Origin: Rhabdobacter roseus
GTDB lineage: Bacteria; Bacteroidota; Bacteroidia; Cytophagales; Spirosomataceae
Direction of reading: 5' to 3'
NCBI RefSeq assembly: GCF_014202275.1
Contig: NZ_JACHGF010000003.1
Span: forward strand, 310,001-374,000
Length of the DNA: 64,000 nucleotides
The translations under genes were made by a program, and so were the position numbers. Below the pieces are notes generated by a model that searched no databases, was not told where the DNA came from, and saw nothing but the letters and a program-made list of their open reading frames with translations. Below, one piece after another: positions 34,698-42,983 of the stretch; positions within the stretch are counted from its first letter, which is position 1; each line of letters starts with the position of its first letter.

Positions 34698-34976
34698 TTA
34701 GCTTTTTGAGTCGTGGCCTTCCTGCTTCACCAGCTTGTTATAAATACCCAGGAGCAGAAAAGGAGCGGGCCATTGGCCCACAAACAACGCCTCTTCGTCT
34801 TTCCGGAGAAGTTTCAGCGTCAGCGATACGCCCATGGCGCCCAGTGCGGCCCACAGAAAGGTATCTGAGGGTATCTTGGAGGTTTGCTCTTCAATGGCCT
34901 TGGCCACTTTCCCTTCTTTGTGTTCTGGATTGAAATGATCGACCTTTTGTTTTAGATCTGCGACTGAAGTGTCCAT
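34698..34976 (-). CDS. Small membrane protein of unknown function
   Basis: A 92-residue protein with an acidic/basic N-terminus (HFNPEHKEGKVAKAIEEQT), a hydrophobic helix at about 39-57 (LWAALGAMGVSLTLKLL) and a second weaker one at 70-84 (APFLLLGIYNKL). I do not recognise a named family. The MDTS start, 42 nt after a plausible AT-rich leader, and convergence on a terminator support a real gene. Confidence 0.7.
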   Translation of the reverse strand: MDTSVADLKQKVDHFNPEHKEGKVAKAIEEQTSKIPSDTFLWAALGAMGVSLTLKLLRKDEEALFVGQWPAPFLLLGIYNKLVKQEGHDSKS

Positions 34977-35473
34977 AGTTTAGTTTGTTGTGAGAATTTT
35001 CCGGTCTCTAATGATCCTCCGCTCAATTCTCGTTGCTAGTAATGTAAACTTCACTTACTGTTATAAAAGCCATACCACCCTTTGCCCCACCCCACTTATT
35101 AGCCCACAGCTTTGCACTATCCCAAAAGGCTCTGGGCTTTCTTTTGGAAGTAATAAGCTCTTTATAGAGAATAAAGAGCGGTTCACTCCTGGTATCAGGC
35201 CCCAAAAAGTACTTTGAGGAAATCCCCGTTGGGGATTTTTTTCAATGCCACCCTGTGCACGCCTTGTTGCTGTTAATCGCCAACCTGCTGCTTTTCTCCA
35301 CCTGGCATCGTTTTAGTTCAGTCTTATGGCTGCTGCCAAGAGTATATTTTTTTCGGGCCTCTCGCGAAGTACCTTGCCAATGATCGTGAGTCTTACCCAA
35401 CCCTTTTTTACAACTGTATTCAAGTACCAATTAATAATCCTATTCAACACGTCAACTAAAACTACTAAAAACA
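34977..35473. other. Long intergenic region with candidate small RNA
   Basis: This 497-nt gap contains a run of stem-loops ending in an intrinsic terminator (listed separately at 35101-35242), then 230 nt without recognisable structure before the sorbosone-dehydrogenase-like gene. A 75-codon ORF at 34990-35217 has no ribosome-binding context or family resemblance and overlaps the stems. Confidence 0.4.
35101..35242 (+). ncRNA. Candidate small RNA with intrinsic terminator
   Basis: Stems in order: AGCCCACAGC/GCTCTGGGCT (35101-35110/35129-35138, one mismatch), which interleaves with CCAAAAG/CTTTTGG (35122-35128/35141-35147), so alternative or pseudoknotted; GCTCTTTA/TAAAGAGC (35157-35164/35172-35179); CCTG/CAGG (35188-35199); and the terminator AAATCCCC/GGGGATTT with a T-run (35220-35242). 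No known RNA family is recognised, and the downstream gene is 230 nt away, arguing against a leader. Confidence 0.4.
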
Positions 35474-36688
35474 ATGAAGACATGGGTTAAATCAACGATG
35501 CTCGTAGCGGCGCTAGCGGGTGTGGTAGTGGGCTGTAAGGATAGCGACTTCTGGGATTCGTTCATTCCCGAAACTAACGACGATCCTACCTCCAGCCAAA
35601 TCGCCGGGTATGTATTCAAACCAGCCTTGGCTCCCGCCAGTGACGAAAACGTGCGGCAACTGAGGGTACCGGCGGGCTTTCAGGTGAATAAATTTGCGGA
35701 GCAGCTCGGCAAGCCGCGTATCCTGGCGGTAAGCAGCGCCGGGCACGTCTATTTCTCTGACCGCGACGCCGGAACCGTGACACTGCTGCAAGATACCAAC
35801 GCCGACGGCGTGTCGGACAGCAAGCGCGTCGTAGCTACCATTGAGCAAGCCCACGGGCTGGCCATTCACGACAACCAGCTGTACATTGTATCCGTTAAGG
35901 AGCTGTACCGAGCTACTATCAACGGCGACGGCTCCCTGGGCCAGCCGCAAATGCTCCTGGACGACCTGCCCGACGGCGGCCAGCACCCCAACCGCACGCT
36001 GGCGTTCGGGCCAGATAATAAGATGTACCTGTCTATTGGCAGTACCTGCAACTCCTGCCCCGAACCCAACCCCGAGCACGCCACCATGCTGCAAGCCAAT
36101 CCAGACGGCTCCAACCGGCGTGTTTTTGCCAAGGGGCTGCGTAATACCGTCGGCTTTGGCTGGCATCCGCAGACCAACGAGTTTTGGGGCATGGACCACG
36201 GCATAGACTGGCTGGGTGACAACGAGCAGAAGGAGGAGCTGAACAAAATCCTGCAGAACGCCGACTATGGCTGGCCCTACATCTACGACGACGGCCGTTA
36301 CAACCCCAGCAACCGACCCCCGGGAGACACGACCTACCAGCAGTACCTCCAGAAAACTACCCTGCCGTCGCTGGGCTACCAGGCCCACGCCGCCCCCATG
36401 CAAATGGTATTTTATCAGGGTACGCGCTTTCCGTCCGACTACCAGAACGATGCCTTTGTGGCCATGCGCGGCTCCTGGAACCGCAGCACGCCCGTGGGCT
36501 ACAAGGTAGTGCGGGTCCACTTTGAAAACGGCCAACCTACCCGCTTCGAAGACTTCCTGACGGGCTTTCTGGTCAATAACAACCGTGCGCACTTTGCCCG
36601 GCTGGTGGGCGTGGCGGTACATGCCGACGGCTCGCTGCTGGTATCAGACGATACCAACGGGGTGATCTACCGGATTTCGCACCCGTAA
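35474..36688 (+). CDS. Sorbosone dehydrogenase-like PQQ-type propeller lipoprotein
   Basis: A 404-residue lipoprotein with a VVVGC lipobox near residue 21. The six-bladed propeller of soluble glucose/sorbosone dehydrogenases is indicated by LRVPAGFQVNKFAEQLGKPR, GHVYFSDRD, DTNADGVSDSKRVV (a calcium-binding-like loop), GGQHPNRTLAFGPDNKMYL, STCNSCPEPNPEHATM, GLRNTVGFGWHP and MDHGIDWLGDNEQKEELN. The HPNRT and RNT-type segments would contact PQQ. Anchored in the periplasmic face of the envelope, it probably oxidises an aldose or related sugar. No haem motif is present. Confidence 0.88.
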   Translation: MKTWVKSTMLVAALAGVVVGCKDSDFWDSFIPETNDDPTSSQIAGYVFKPALAPASDENVRQLRVPAGFQVNKFAEQLGKPRILAVSSAGHVYFSDRDAGTVTLLQDTNADGVSDSKRVVATIEQAHGLAIHDNQLYIVSVKELYRATINGDGSLGQPQMLLDDLPDGGQHPNRTLAFGPDNKMYLSIGSTCNSCPEPNPEHATMLQANPDGSNRRVFAKGLRNTVGFGWHPQTNEFWGMDHGIDWLGDNEQKEELNKILQNADYGWPYIYDDGRYNPSNRPPGDTTYQQYLQKTTLPSLGYQAHAAPMQMVFYQGTRFPSDYQNDAFVAMRGSWNRSTPVGYKVVRVHFENGQPTRFEDFLTGFLVNNNRAHFARLVGVAVHADGSLLVSDDTNGVIYRISHP

Positions 36689-36690
36689 CC

Positions 36691-36771
36691 AAGTACCTGC
36701 CGCACGCGGGGTACTTTGGCTCCTGCTTCTCCTCACGGCTCAGCGCCCCGGAGAGGCAGGAGCTTTTTTTT
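36691..36771 (+). terminator. Inverted motif pair followed by Rho-independent terminator
   Basis: AAGTACC (36691-36697) and GGTACTT (36710-36716) form a first short stem. A second hairpin GCTCCTGC/GCAGGAGC (36719-36726/36756-36763) is followed by eight T residues, a classic intrinsic terminator just after the sorbosone-dehydrogenase-like gene. Confidence 0.85.
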
Positions 36772-36877
36772 AGCATTTGTTCAGAAAAATAGAGCGCGTA
36801 TTCCCGTTGGTTTGAGTATAAAAGGTACCTTAGCAGGTTTGTATAGAGTTACTAATTGAATTGATCTAACCCCTTAC

Positions 36878-39349
36878 ATGAGCTTACCTGCCAACACCTT
36901 TACGCCTTCCATGTACCGTTCATTGCCATCCTTTGCTTCGTTTATGGGGCTATGTTGCATTTTGTTGCTGGGCACAGGTACCTCCCTCTACGCCCAGAGT
37001 GGCGGAAGGCATCAGCTGACGGGAAAACTGCTTGATACCCAAAATAATGAGTCACTGGCCTACGCCAGCGTGCGGCTCTTTCGCCAGGCCGACAGTACCT
37101 TCGTGACCGGCTCCCTGACCGACGAAACGGGTACTTTCATGATCGAAACCGCGCCGGGCACCTACTACGTACTGGCGGAGTTCATCGGGTACCTGCCGCT
37201 GTACGTGTCGGACGTTCGGCTGGCGGCCGCTACGGCTCCCCTCCACCTGGGTACTTTGAAGCTTATCACTTCCTCGCGCACGCTGGACGAGGTGGTGGTG
37301 CAGGCTGAAAAAAGTTCGATGGAGCTCTCGCTCGACAAAAAAATATTCAACGTAGGTAAAGACCTGGCCAACGCCGGAGGGACCGCCATCGACATCCTGA
37401 ACAACGTACCTTCGGTAGCCGTAGACGTGGAAGGAAACCTGAGCCTACGGGGCAGCAACAGCGTGCGCATCCTGATCGACGGGCGGCCGTCGGGCCTGGT
37501 GAGCCTCAAGGGTGGCGCGGGGCTACAACAGCTGCAGGCCAGTATGATTGAGCGGGTGGAGATCATCACCAACCCCTCGGCGCGCTACGAAGCCGAAGGC
37601 ATGGGGGGCATTATTAATATTGTACTAAAAAAAGAGCGCAAAGAAGGCTTCAACGGCTCCTTTGATTTAATTGGAGGGTACCCCAAAAACCTGGGCGCGG
37701 CGGCCAACGTAAACTACCGCCGCAAGAACCTCAACTTCTTCGTAAACTATACGGCCACCGTCCGGAATACACCCGGCCGCAACGCGCTCTACCAGGAGCT
37801 CTACCGCAACGACAGTACCTTCCTTACCCAGCAAAACTCGACGCACAACCTCAAGGGCATGAACAACAGCGCCCGCGCCGGGTTGGATTATTTTTTCTCC
37901 CCCACGAGCGTGCTCACGGGCGCCTACACCTGGCGGATTAGCAAAGGAAAGCGGTTTTCATCCTTCAGGTACCTCGACTACGTATCCAGCCTCAACAACC
38001 TCCAGAGCATCACGAACCGCACCCAGGACGAAACCGAAACCGAACCCAACTCGGAGTACGTACTTTCGTACAAAAAATCCTTTAAACGCAAAGGCCACGA
38101 GCTCACGGCGGACGTAAGGTACCTCGACAACTGGGAGAAGTCGGACCAGTACTTTGCCCAGCAAACCCTGCGGCCCGACGGCAAGCCCTCGGAGGTACCT
38201 AACCTGCTGCAGCGCTCGCTGAACGACGAAACCGAAAGGCAGCTGCTGTTCCAGCTCGACTACATTCAGCCCTTCGGCAAGGAAGGTAAGTTTGAGGCCG
38301 GCCTGCGCAGCAGTTTCCGCAACATGGTCAATGACTTTACCGTGGTTGAGCAAACCGAAGCGGGCGGCTGGCGTCCCCTCCCCGGCCTGACCAACTACTT
38401 CATTTACAACGAAAACATTCACGCGCTGTACGGCATTGTGGGCAACAAAACGGGCAAAATATCCTACCAGTTGGGCCTACGTACCGAGCTCACCGACGTA
38501 ACCACCACCCTGCGGCAAACCAACGAGGTGAATCCCCGCAACTACGTCAACCTGTTTCCGAGTGCCCACATCACCTACGACCTACCCCAGCAAAACGCCA
38601 TGCAGCTCAGCTACAGCCGCCGGGTACGTAGGCCCCAGTACAACGACCTGAGCCCCTTCATGACCTTCAGCGACAACCGGAACTTCTTCAGCGGCAATCC
38701 CGACCTGAACCCCGAGTTTACGGACGCCTTCGAGATCGGGCACATCAAGTACGTCGATAAAGGTTCGCTGAGCTCGTCGATTTACTACCGGCACACCACG
38801 GGGAAAATCCTGCGGATACGGCAGGTCGATGAGCAGGGCTTCGCCACCACCCTCCCCCAAAACCTGGCCACGGAAAATTCTTTTGGGGCAGAATTCACGA
38901 GCTCTTACTCGCTCTACTCCTGGTGGAAAATGGACGGCAGCCTGAACTTCTTCCGGGCCATCATCGACGGCGGCAACCTCGACACCCAGCTCCAGAGCGA
39001 TACCTACAGCTGGCTGGCCCGCGCTACCTCCCGCCTCACCCTCCTGAAAACCACCGATGTGCAGCTCCGCGGCAACTACGAAGCCCCCCAGCTTACGCCC
39101 CAGGGCAAGCGCAAGGCCATCGCCACGCTGGACCTGGCCGCCAGCCGCGACGTACTGCGCAACAACGCCACGCTGACGCTGAGCGTACTGGACGTATTCA
39201 ATTCGCGCCGCTTCCGGTCCATCACCGAAGGACCTAATTTTTTCACCGAAACCAACTCCCAGGGGCGCCTACGGCAAGTGAACCTGACCTTTAACTACCG
39301 CCTCCACCAAACCAAAAAGAACACGAAGGCGTTTTCGGAAGAGAATTAA
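36878..39349 (+). CDS. TonB-dependent receptor, CarboxypepD_reg-like/OMP_b-brl_3 type
   Basis: An 823-residue outer-membrane receptor. Signal peptide to about residue 40 (SLYAQS), carboxypeptidase-regulatory-like domain ~45-130 (LTGKLLDTQNNESLAYASVR), plug ~145-255 (LDEVVVQAEKSSMEL, NVPSVAVDVEGNLSLRG, RVEIITNPSARYEAEGMGG), then a barrel with the OMP_b-brl_3 C-terminus. ATG 36911 is an alternative start. No SusD partner is adjacent, so it is not a SusC/D pair; this type often imports metal chelates, peptides or unknown ligands. Preceded by the strong terminator at 36.7 kb, so independently transcribed. Confidence 0.92.
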   Translation: MSLPANTFTPSMYRSLPSFASFMGLCCILLLGTGTSLYAQSGGRHQLTGKLLDTQNNESLAYASVRLFRQADSTFVTGSLTDETGTFMIETAPGTYYVLAEFIGYLPLYVSDVRLAAATAPLHLGTLKLITSSRTLDEVVVQAEKSSMELSLDKKIFNVGKDLANAGGTAIDILNNVPSVAVDVEGNLSLRGSNSVRILIDGRPSGLVSLKGGAGLQQLQASMIERVEIITNPSARYEAEGMGGIINIVLKKERKEGFNGSFDLIGGYPKNLGAAANVNYRRKNLNFFVNYTATVRNTPGRNALYQELYRNDSTFLTQQNSTHNLKGMNNSARAGLDYFFSPTSVLTGAYTWRISKGKRFSSFRYLDYVSSLNNLQSITNRTQDETETEPNSEYVLSYKKSFKRKGHELTADVRYLDNWEKSDQYFAQQTLRPDGKPSEVPNLLQRSLNDETERQLLFQLDYIQPFGKEGKFEAGLRSSFRNMVNDFTVVEQTEAGGWRPLPGLTNYFIYNENIHALYGIVGNKTGKISYQLGLRTELTDVTTTLRQTNEVNPRNYVNLFPSAHITYDLPQQNAMQLSYSRRVRRPQYNDLSPFMTFSDNRNFFSGNPDLNPEFTDAFEIGHIKYVDKGSLSSSIYYRHTTGKILRIRQVDEQGFATTLPQNLATENSFGAEFTSSYSLYSWWKMDGSLNFFRAIIDGGNLDTQLQSDTYSWLARATSRLTLLKTTDVQLRGNYEAPQLTPQGKRKAIATLDLAASRDVLRNNATLTLSVLDVFNSRRFRSITEGPNFFTETNSQGRLRQVNLTFNYRLHQTKKNTKAFSEEN

Positions 39350-39379
39350 TCAATAAGAAACCCGGACGGCGAAGGAGTT

Positions 39380-39838
39380 ATGAAAGAATTTCGGGAAGAA
39401 CAACGATTGCACCAGTGGTGGCTCTGGGCCATCTTACTGGGCATAGCAGGGATCTGGCTTTGGGACTTTACAAGTCAGGTATGGGGCGATCGGCCCCTGA
39501 ATTCAGTTGGATTGGTATTTTCTTTCCTCATCGTAGCGGGCGTCATCCTGCTATGCTATTTCATGCGGCTCTACACCCATTTTACCGCCGAGGGGATTTT
39601 CGTGCGCTATTTTCCCTTTGTCAAGAAGCTAATCCCCTGGAACGACATCGACTCAGCGGAGATAATCACCTACAACTTTGTGGGCTACGGCATCCGGTTT
39701 TCGCTGAAGTACGGAACGGTCTACAATACTAGCGGCAACCAAGGGGTGTGGATCAAAAACAAAAAAGGAAGTACCCTGCTCATTGGCACGCAACAGCCCA
39801 GCCGTGTGGCGGAAATCATTGAACACTACAAACCCTAG
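39380..39838 (+). CDS. Two-helix membrane protein with PH-like domain
   Basis: A 152-residue protein with membrane segments at about 12-31 and 42-62, then a soluble part with FTAEGIFVRYFPFVKKLIPWNDIDSAEI, the pattern of bacterial PH-like (YcxB/PH_10) domains, and KKGSTLLIGTQQP. Function unknown. It is separated by 7 nt from the next gene and probably co-transcribed with it. Confidence 0.75.
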   Translation: MKEFREEQRLHQWWLWAILLGIAGIWLWDFTSQVWGDRPLNSVGLVFSFLIVAGVILLCYFMRLYTHFTAEGIFVRYFPFVKKLIPWNDIDSAEIITYNFVGYGIRFSLKYGTVYNTSGNQGVWIKNKKGSTLLIGTQQPSRVAEIIEHYKP

Positions 39839-39845
39839 CGACGCC

Positions 39846-40208
39846 ATGCAATCACAAGCGCCTGACGTAGACACCTACCTGCTGGAAGTACCTGCCGAGC
39901 GAGCCGAGGCGCTGGCCCGGCTGCGCGCGCTTTGCCTCGAAACGCTCGTGGGCTACCAGGAAACCATGCTATACGGCATGCCGACCTACCTCCGCAACGG
40001 CCTGGCCGAAGTGGCCTTCAATAGCCAGAAAAACTACATTTCGCTGTATATTCTTCAGAAAGAAGTCCTGGATACCCACCGAGAGGCGCTGCGGGGGGCA
40101 AGTCTGGGCAAGGGTTGCATCCGGTATTCCTCGCCCCAAAAGATTGATTTTGAGGCAGTTCGACAGCTCCTGATCGATTCGCGACAAGCACAAGAATCGG
40201 GTGGCTAA
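39846..40208 (+). CDS. DUF1801-family protein
   Basis: A 120-residue protein from ATG 39846. Recognisable DUF1801 features: VDTYLLEVPAERAEALARLR, YQETMLYGMPTY, EVAFNSQKNYISLYI and GCIRYSSPQKIDFEAVRQLL. The fold is shared with the Fra/YdhG iron-chaperone-like group, but function here is unknown. An in-frame upstream extension to 39783 overlaps the preceding gene and is unlikely. Confidence 0.87.
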   Translation: MQSQAPDVDTYLLEVPAERAEALARLRALCLETLVGYQETMLYGMPTYLRNGLAEVAFNSQKNYISLYILQKEVLDTHREALRGASLGKGCIRYSSPQKIDFEAVRQLLIDSRQAQESGG

Positions 40209-40235
40209 GTACCTATCCGGCAAGTACCTACGATA

Positions 40236-40265
40236 AAGGCTGGATTTCCGAAAAAATCCAGCCTT
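40236..40265. terminator. Bidirectional terminator between DUF1801 and lipocalin-like genes
   Basis: AAGGCTGGATTT (40236-40247) pairs perfectly with AAATCCAGCCTT (40254-40265), 6-nt loop, between convergent stops. Confidence 0.75.
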
Positions 40266-40287
40266 ACTGCTCTATTTTTAAAGTACC

Positions 40288-40689
40288 CTACTTCTTTTTG
40301 AGTTCCAACAGCTGCACGGTATTGGAGCCATCGGTAGAGCGCCAGATCTGGCTGTTGCGCTTGTCTTCCACCACGATCCAGGTTTTGGTAAACTCTGAAT
40401 CCGGCCCTAGTAAGGTGACGTACCCCTCCTGTTTGGTCCAGGTAAAGGACGCACTGTCGGCGAAGGTACGTTCCAGCACCGAATACTGGATCTCCTTCTC
40501 GCCGTTCTGGTCTTTGTGAAAGGTAATGGTACCAATATGCTCTACCCGCACTCCCTGCTGGCCGGGGTGGTTCATTTCGTAGGCTGTTACTTCCCAGGTA
40601 CCTACCAGGTTATCGGCCGTGCAGGCCACTAGCCCTACTACCGCCAGCAAAGCAACGGCCCAACTCCTTACTACATTCATCTTTTTCAT
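40288..40689 (-). CDS. Small lipocalin-like lipoprotein
   Basis: A 133-residue lipoprotein with lipobox LVAC near residue 23 (LLAVVGLVACTADNL). NLVGTWEVTAYEMN at the start of the mature part and alternating beta-strands to LLELKKK are typical of Bacteroidota lipocalin-like/DUF5004-type proteins. Ligand unknown. It lies 51 nt downstream of the M1 peptidase stop on... the opposite order of transcription places it after that gene, so co-transcription is possible. Confidence 0.75.
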   Translation of the reverse strand: MKKMNVVRSWAVALLAVVGLVACTADNLVGTWEVTAYEMNHPGQQGVRVEHIGTITFHKDQNGEKEIQYSVLERTFADSASFTWTKQEGYVTLLGPDSEFTKTWIVVEDKRNSQIWRSTDGSNTVQLLELKKK

Positions 40690-40739
40690 CGTGTTATTTT
40701 TCTAGAGATTAAGTTAAGAAGCCGACAAGGTACCTTATT

Positions 40740-42593
40740 CTACTTCTTTTCGCCCTGTAGGCGCGGGGTATCGCTGGGCAGCGATGGGTACACGTTGTTG
40801 CTCAGGTCCATATCTGCCAGGCGGAGGCTCGGGTCGATCGCAATACGCTGGATGTCCGCCAGGGGCCGGTCTATGGTAAATCCGTACTCGGGGTAGGTCC
40901 AGGCCCAGTCGGTCATCAGGATCGTGTTGGCGTAAGTTTTCTCCGGCTTTTTTTCGCCCCGCATCATTTCGAGCGGAATATACCTATTTTCCTGGGTTCC
41001 GTCCTTATAGCTTACCACGACATCCAGCGGCATGGGCATTTTTCCGATCCGCTCCAGCACAACGGTGGTCTTGTTGCCCACGGCCGCTACTTCCTTGATG
41101 CCGTAGTCGATGGTCTTGGTGGTACCTACCCAATCTTCCAGGTACCAGTCCAGCTCCAGGCCCGACTCTTTCTCCATGATCCGCTTAAAATCATTGGGGT
41201 TGGGATGCTTGAATTTCCACTCATTAAAGTACCTCTTCATGCCCCGGTCGAAGGTTTCCTGCCCAACGATGTAGCTCAGTTGGTGCAGAAAAACGCCGCC
41301 TTTGGAGTAAGCGCCCACGCTGTAGGCGCGGTTGGTGTGGTAGTGGTCCGAGTGCGTGGTGAGGGGTTCTTCCAGGCCTGACTCCACCAGGCTGCGGTAG
41401 GAGGCGTAGGCGTTGCGATGCGGGTTGAGGCGCGACGAAAAGAGCTGCGCCATCACCTCGTTTTGGGCGTAGGTCGTGAAGCCTTCGTCCATCCAGGCGT
41501 ACTTCGACTCGTTGGTTCCCAGCAGCATCTGAAACCAGCTGTGGATCGACTCGTGCACCGTTACGCTCACTAGCGCGCCCAAAGTACCCCGGCCCGTAAT
41601 GAGCGTAGCCATGGGATACTCCATGCCGCCATCGCCGCCCTGAATCACGGAGTACTGCTTGTAAGGGTACCTGCCAAAGCGCTCGTTCATGATTTTGAAG
41701 CAACGCACGGCCAGTGGCTCCATTTCTTTCCAATGGTTGATGGTGTCGTTTTTGTAAAAAAAGTGCAGATCCAGGTTGTCGTCTACCTTCACCACGTCGT
41801 GCTGGTAGTCCGGATCGGCCGCCCACACGAAGTCATGTACCTCGGGGGCTACGAAGTGCCAGGTGAGTTTTTGGCCTTTCTTGTGGGTTACGGCTTTCTT
41901 GGAGTAGCCGTGCCCGATCTGATCGGGATTTTGCAAGTACCCGGTTGCTGCCACCACGTACGAGGCGTCCAGGGTGAGCTTGACGTCGAAGTCGCCCCAG
42001 ATACCGTAAAACTCGCGCGCAATGTACGGATTGGCATGCCAGCCTTCGTAGTCGTACTCGCTCATTTTGGGGTACCACTGGGCCATGGAGTAGTCAATGC
42101 CCTCCTTGTTGTGGCGGCCCGTGCGGCGGATCTGCAGGGGTACCTGCGCCTCAAACTCCATGTCAAACGTATGCTGCGTTTTGGGCAGGATGGGCGTAGG
42201 TAGCGTCACTTCCAGGATGGTACCCTGTACTTCGTAGCGCACATCGCGGCCGTCCATCTTCAGGCTTTTTACGCGCTGGTAGCCTATTTCGGTTTCCGAG
42301 AGCTTCACGATCCGGTCCATTACCCGGGCGTCAGGGTCTTTGATGGTCCGCGAGCGTACGTCCATCTGGCTGCCGGGCTGAAAGGCATTCAGGTACAAAT
42401 GGTAGAAAACCTTGGTGAGGGTATCGGGGGAGTTGTTGGTATAAACCAGCTTTTGGGTACCCGTGTACCGATGGGTCGTGACATCGAAGTCGATGTTCAT
42501 TTCGTACTTGGCCCGCTGCTGCCACCGGTCCGGCTGAGCGGCGAGGGTCAGAGCCCAACTAACCGACAGTACCGCCAGAAAAAATTTCTTCAT
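40740..42593 (-). CDS. M1-family (gluzincin) metallopeptidase
   Basis: A 617-residue secreted protein with a signal peptide (MKKFFLAVLSVSWALTLAA). The zinc site is complete: HESIH at 347-351 and the third ligand E370 in MDEGFTTYA, the HExxH-18-E spacing of M1 enzymes. The aminopeptidase GGMEYPMAT segment (a GxMEN-like exopeptidase loop) precedes it, and the N-terminal beta-domain has YEMNIDFDVTTHRYTGTQKL. It is probably a periplasmic aminopeptidase used in peptide scavenging. Transcribed divergently from the giant ThuA protein gene. Confidence 0.93.
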   Translation of the reverse strand: MKKFFLAVLSVSWALTLAAQPDRWQQRAKYEMNIDFDVTTHRYTGTQKLVYTNNSPDTLTKVFYHLYLNAFQPGSQMDVRSRTIKDPDARVMDRIVKLSETEIGYQRVKSLKMDGRDVRYEVQGTILEVTLPTPILPKTQHTFDMEFEAQVPLQIRRTGRHNKEGIDYSMAQWYPKMSEYDYEGWHANPYIAREFYGIWGDFDVKLTLDASYVVAATGYLQNPDQIGHGYSKKAVTHKKGQKLTWHFVAPEVHDFVWAADPDYQHDVVKVDDNLDLHFFYKNDTINHWKEMEPLAVRCFKIMNERFGRYPYKQYSVIQGGDGGMEYPMATLITGRGTLGALVSVTVHESIHSWFQMLLGTNESKYAWMDEGFTTYAQNEVMAQLFSSRLNPHRNAYASYRSLVESGLEEPLTTHSDHYHTNRAYSVGAYSKGGVFLHQLSYIVGQETFDRGMKRYFNEWKFKHPNPNDFKRIMEKESGLELDWYLEDWVGTTKTIDYGIKEVAAVGNKTTVVLERIGKMPMPLDVVVSYKDGTQENRYIPLEMMRGEKKPEKTYANTILMTDWAWTYPEYGFTIDRPLADIQRIAIDPSLRLADMDLSNNVYPSLPSDTPRLQGEKK

Positions 42594-42983
42594 TCCGAGA
42601 ATTGCTTTTGAATGCTATGTTGATTTAAAAACGCAAAATAAGGCAAATGATTGACTTGACAAGTATGGATTCGGCCCAGGGTTCCAAAATAGTAGTTTAC
42701 CGCGTGGCTGAAAGTACCTGTTGGTACCGCGCTCGGTCGCCAGGAAGAAGTACCCAAGGTACTTGCCAGGCTTCCGGAGCCAGCGCACCAGAAACCTCCG
42801 TTTCGGCGCGTGGCTACTCCAAGGGTTCAAATACTTTGTGCAGCCCGGTAAGTAATCTTAACGCTCCGTTCCCTTTTAGAGGTAGCTTCTATTTCTTGGC
42901 GAAAGCAAGTAGCCCCTAAAAGCTCGATTCTTTTCGTCAAGCAAGTAGCTAACATTCAACCTATACCCTGCCTTTTGATCTCT
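42594..42983. other. Divergent intergenic region
   Basis: This 390-nt gap separates the M1 peptidase and the ThuA-fusion gene. It holds three copies of the iterated motif (around 42711, 42748 and 42758) but no convincing ORF, RNA gene, operator palindrome or perfect TAnnTTTG element that I can see. Confidence 0.4.

Noticed and set aside
34990-35217. 75-codon plus-strand ORF in the 35-kb gap
   Set aside because: No ribosome-binding context, no family resemblance, biased Ser/Thr/Cys composition, and it overlaps the stem-loops of the candidate small RNA.
36878-39349. TonB-dependent receptor as SusC of a polysaccharide utilisation locus
   Set aside because: No SusD-like gene follows and the barrel resembles the OMP_b-brl_3 type rather than SusC.
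41733-42203. 156-codon ORF antisense to the M1 peptidase gene
   Set aside because: Val/His-rich shadow without domain features; the peptidase frame has a complete zinc site.
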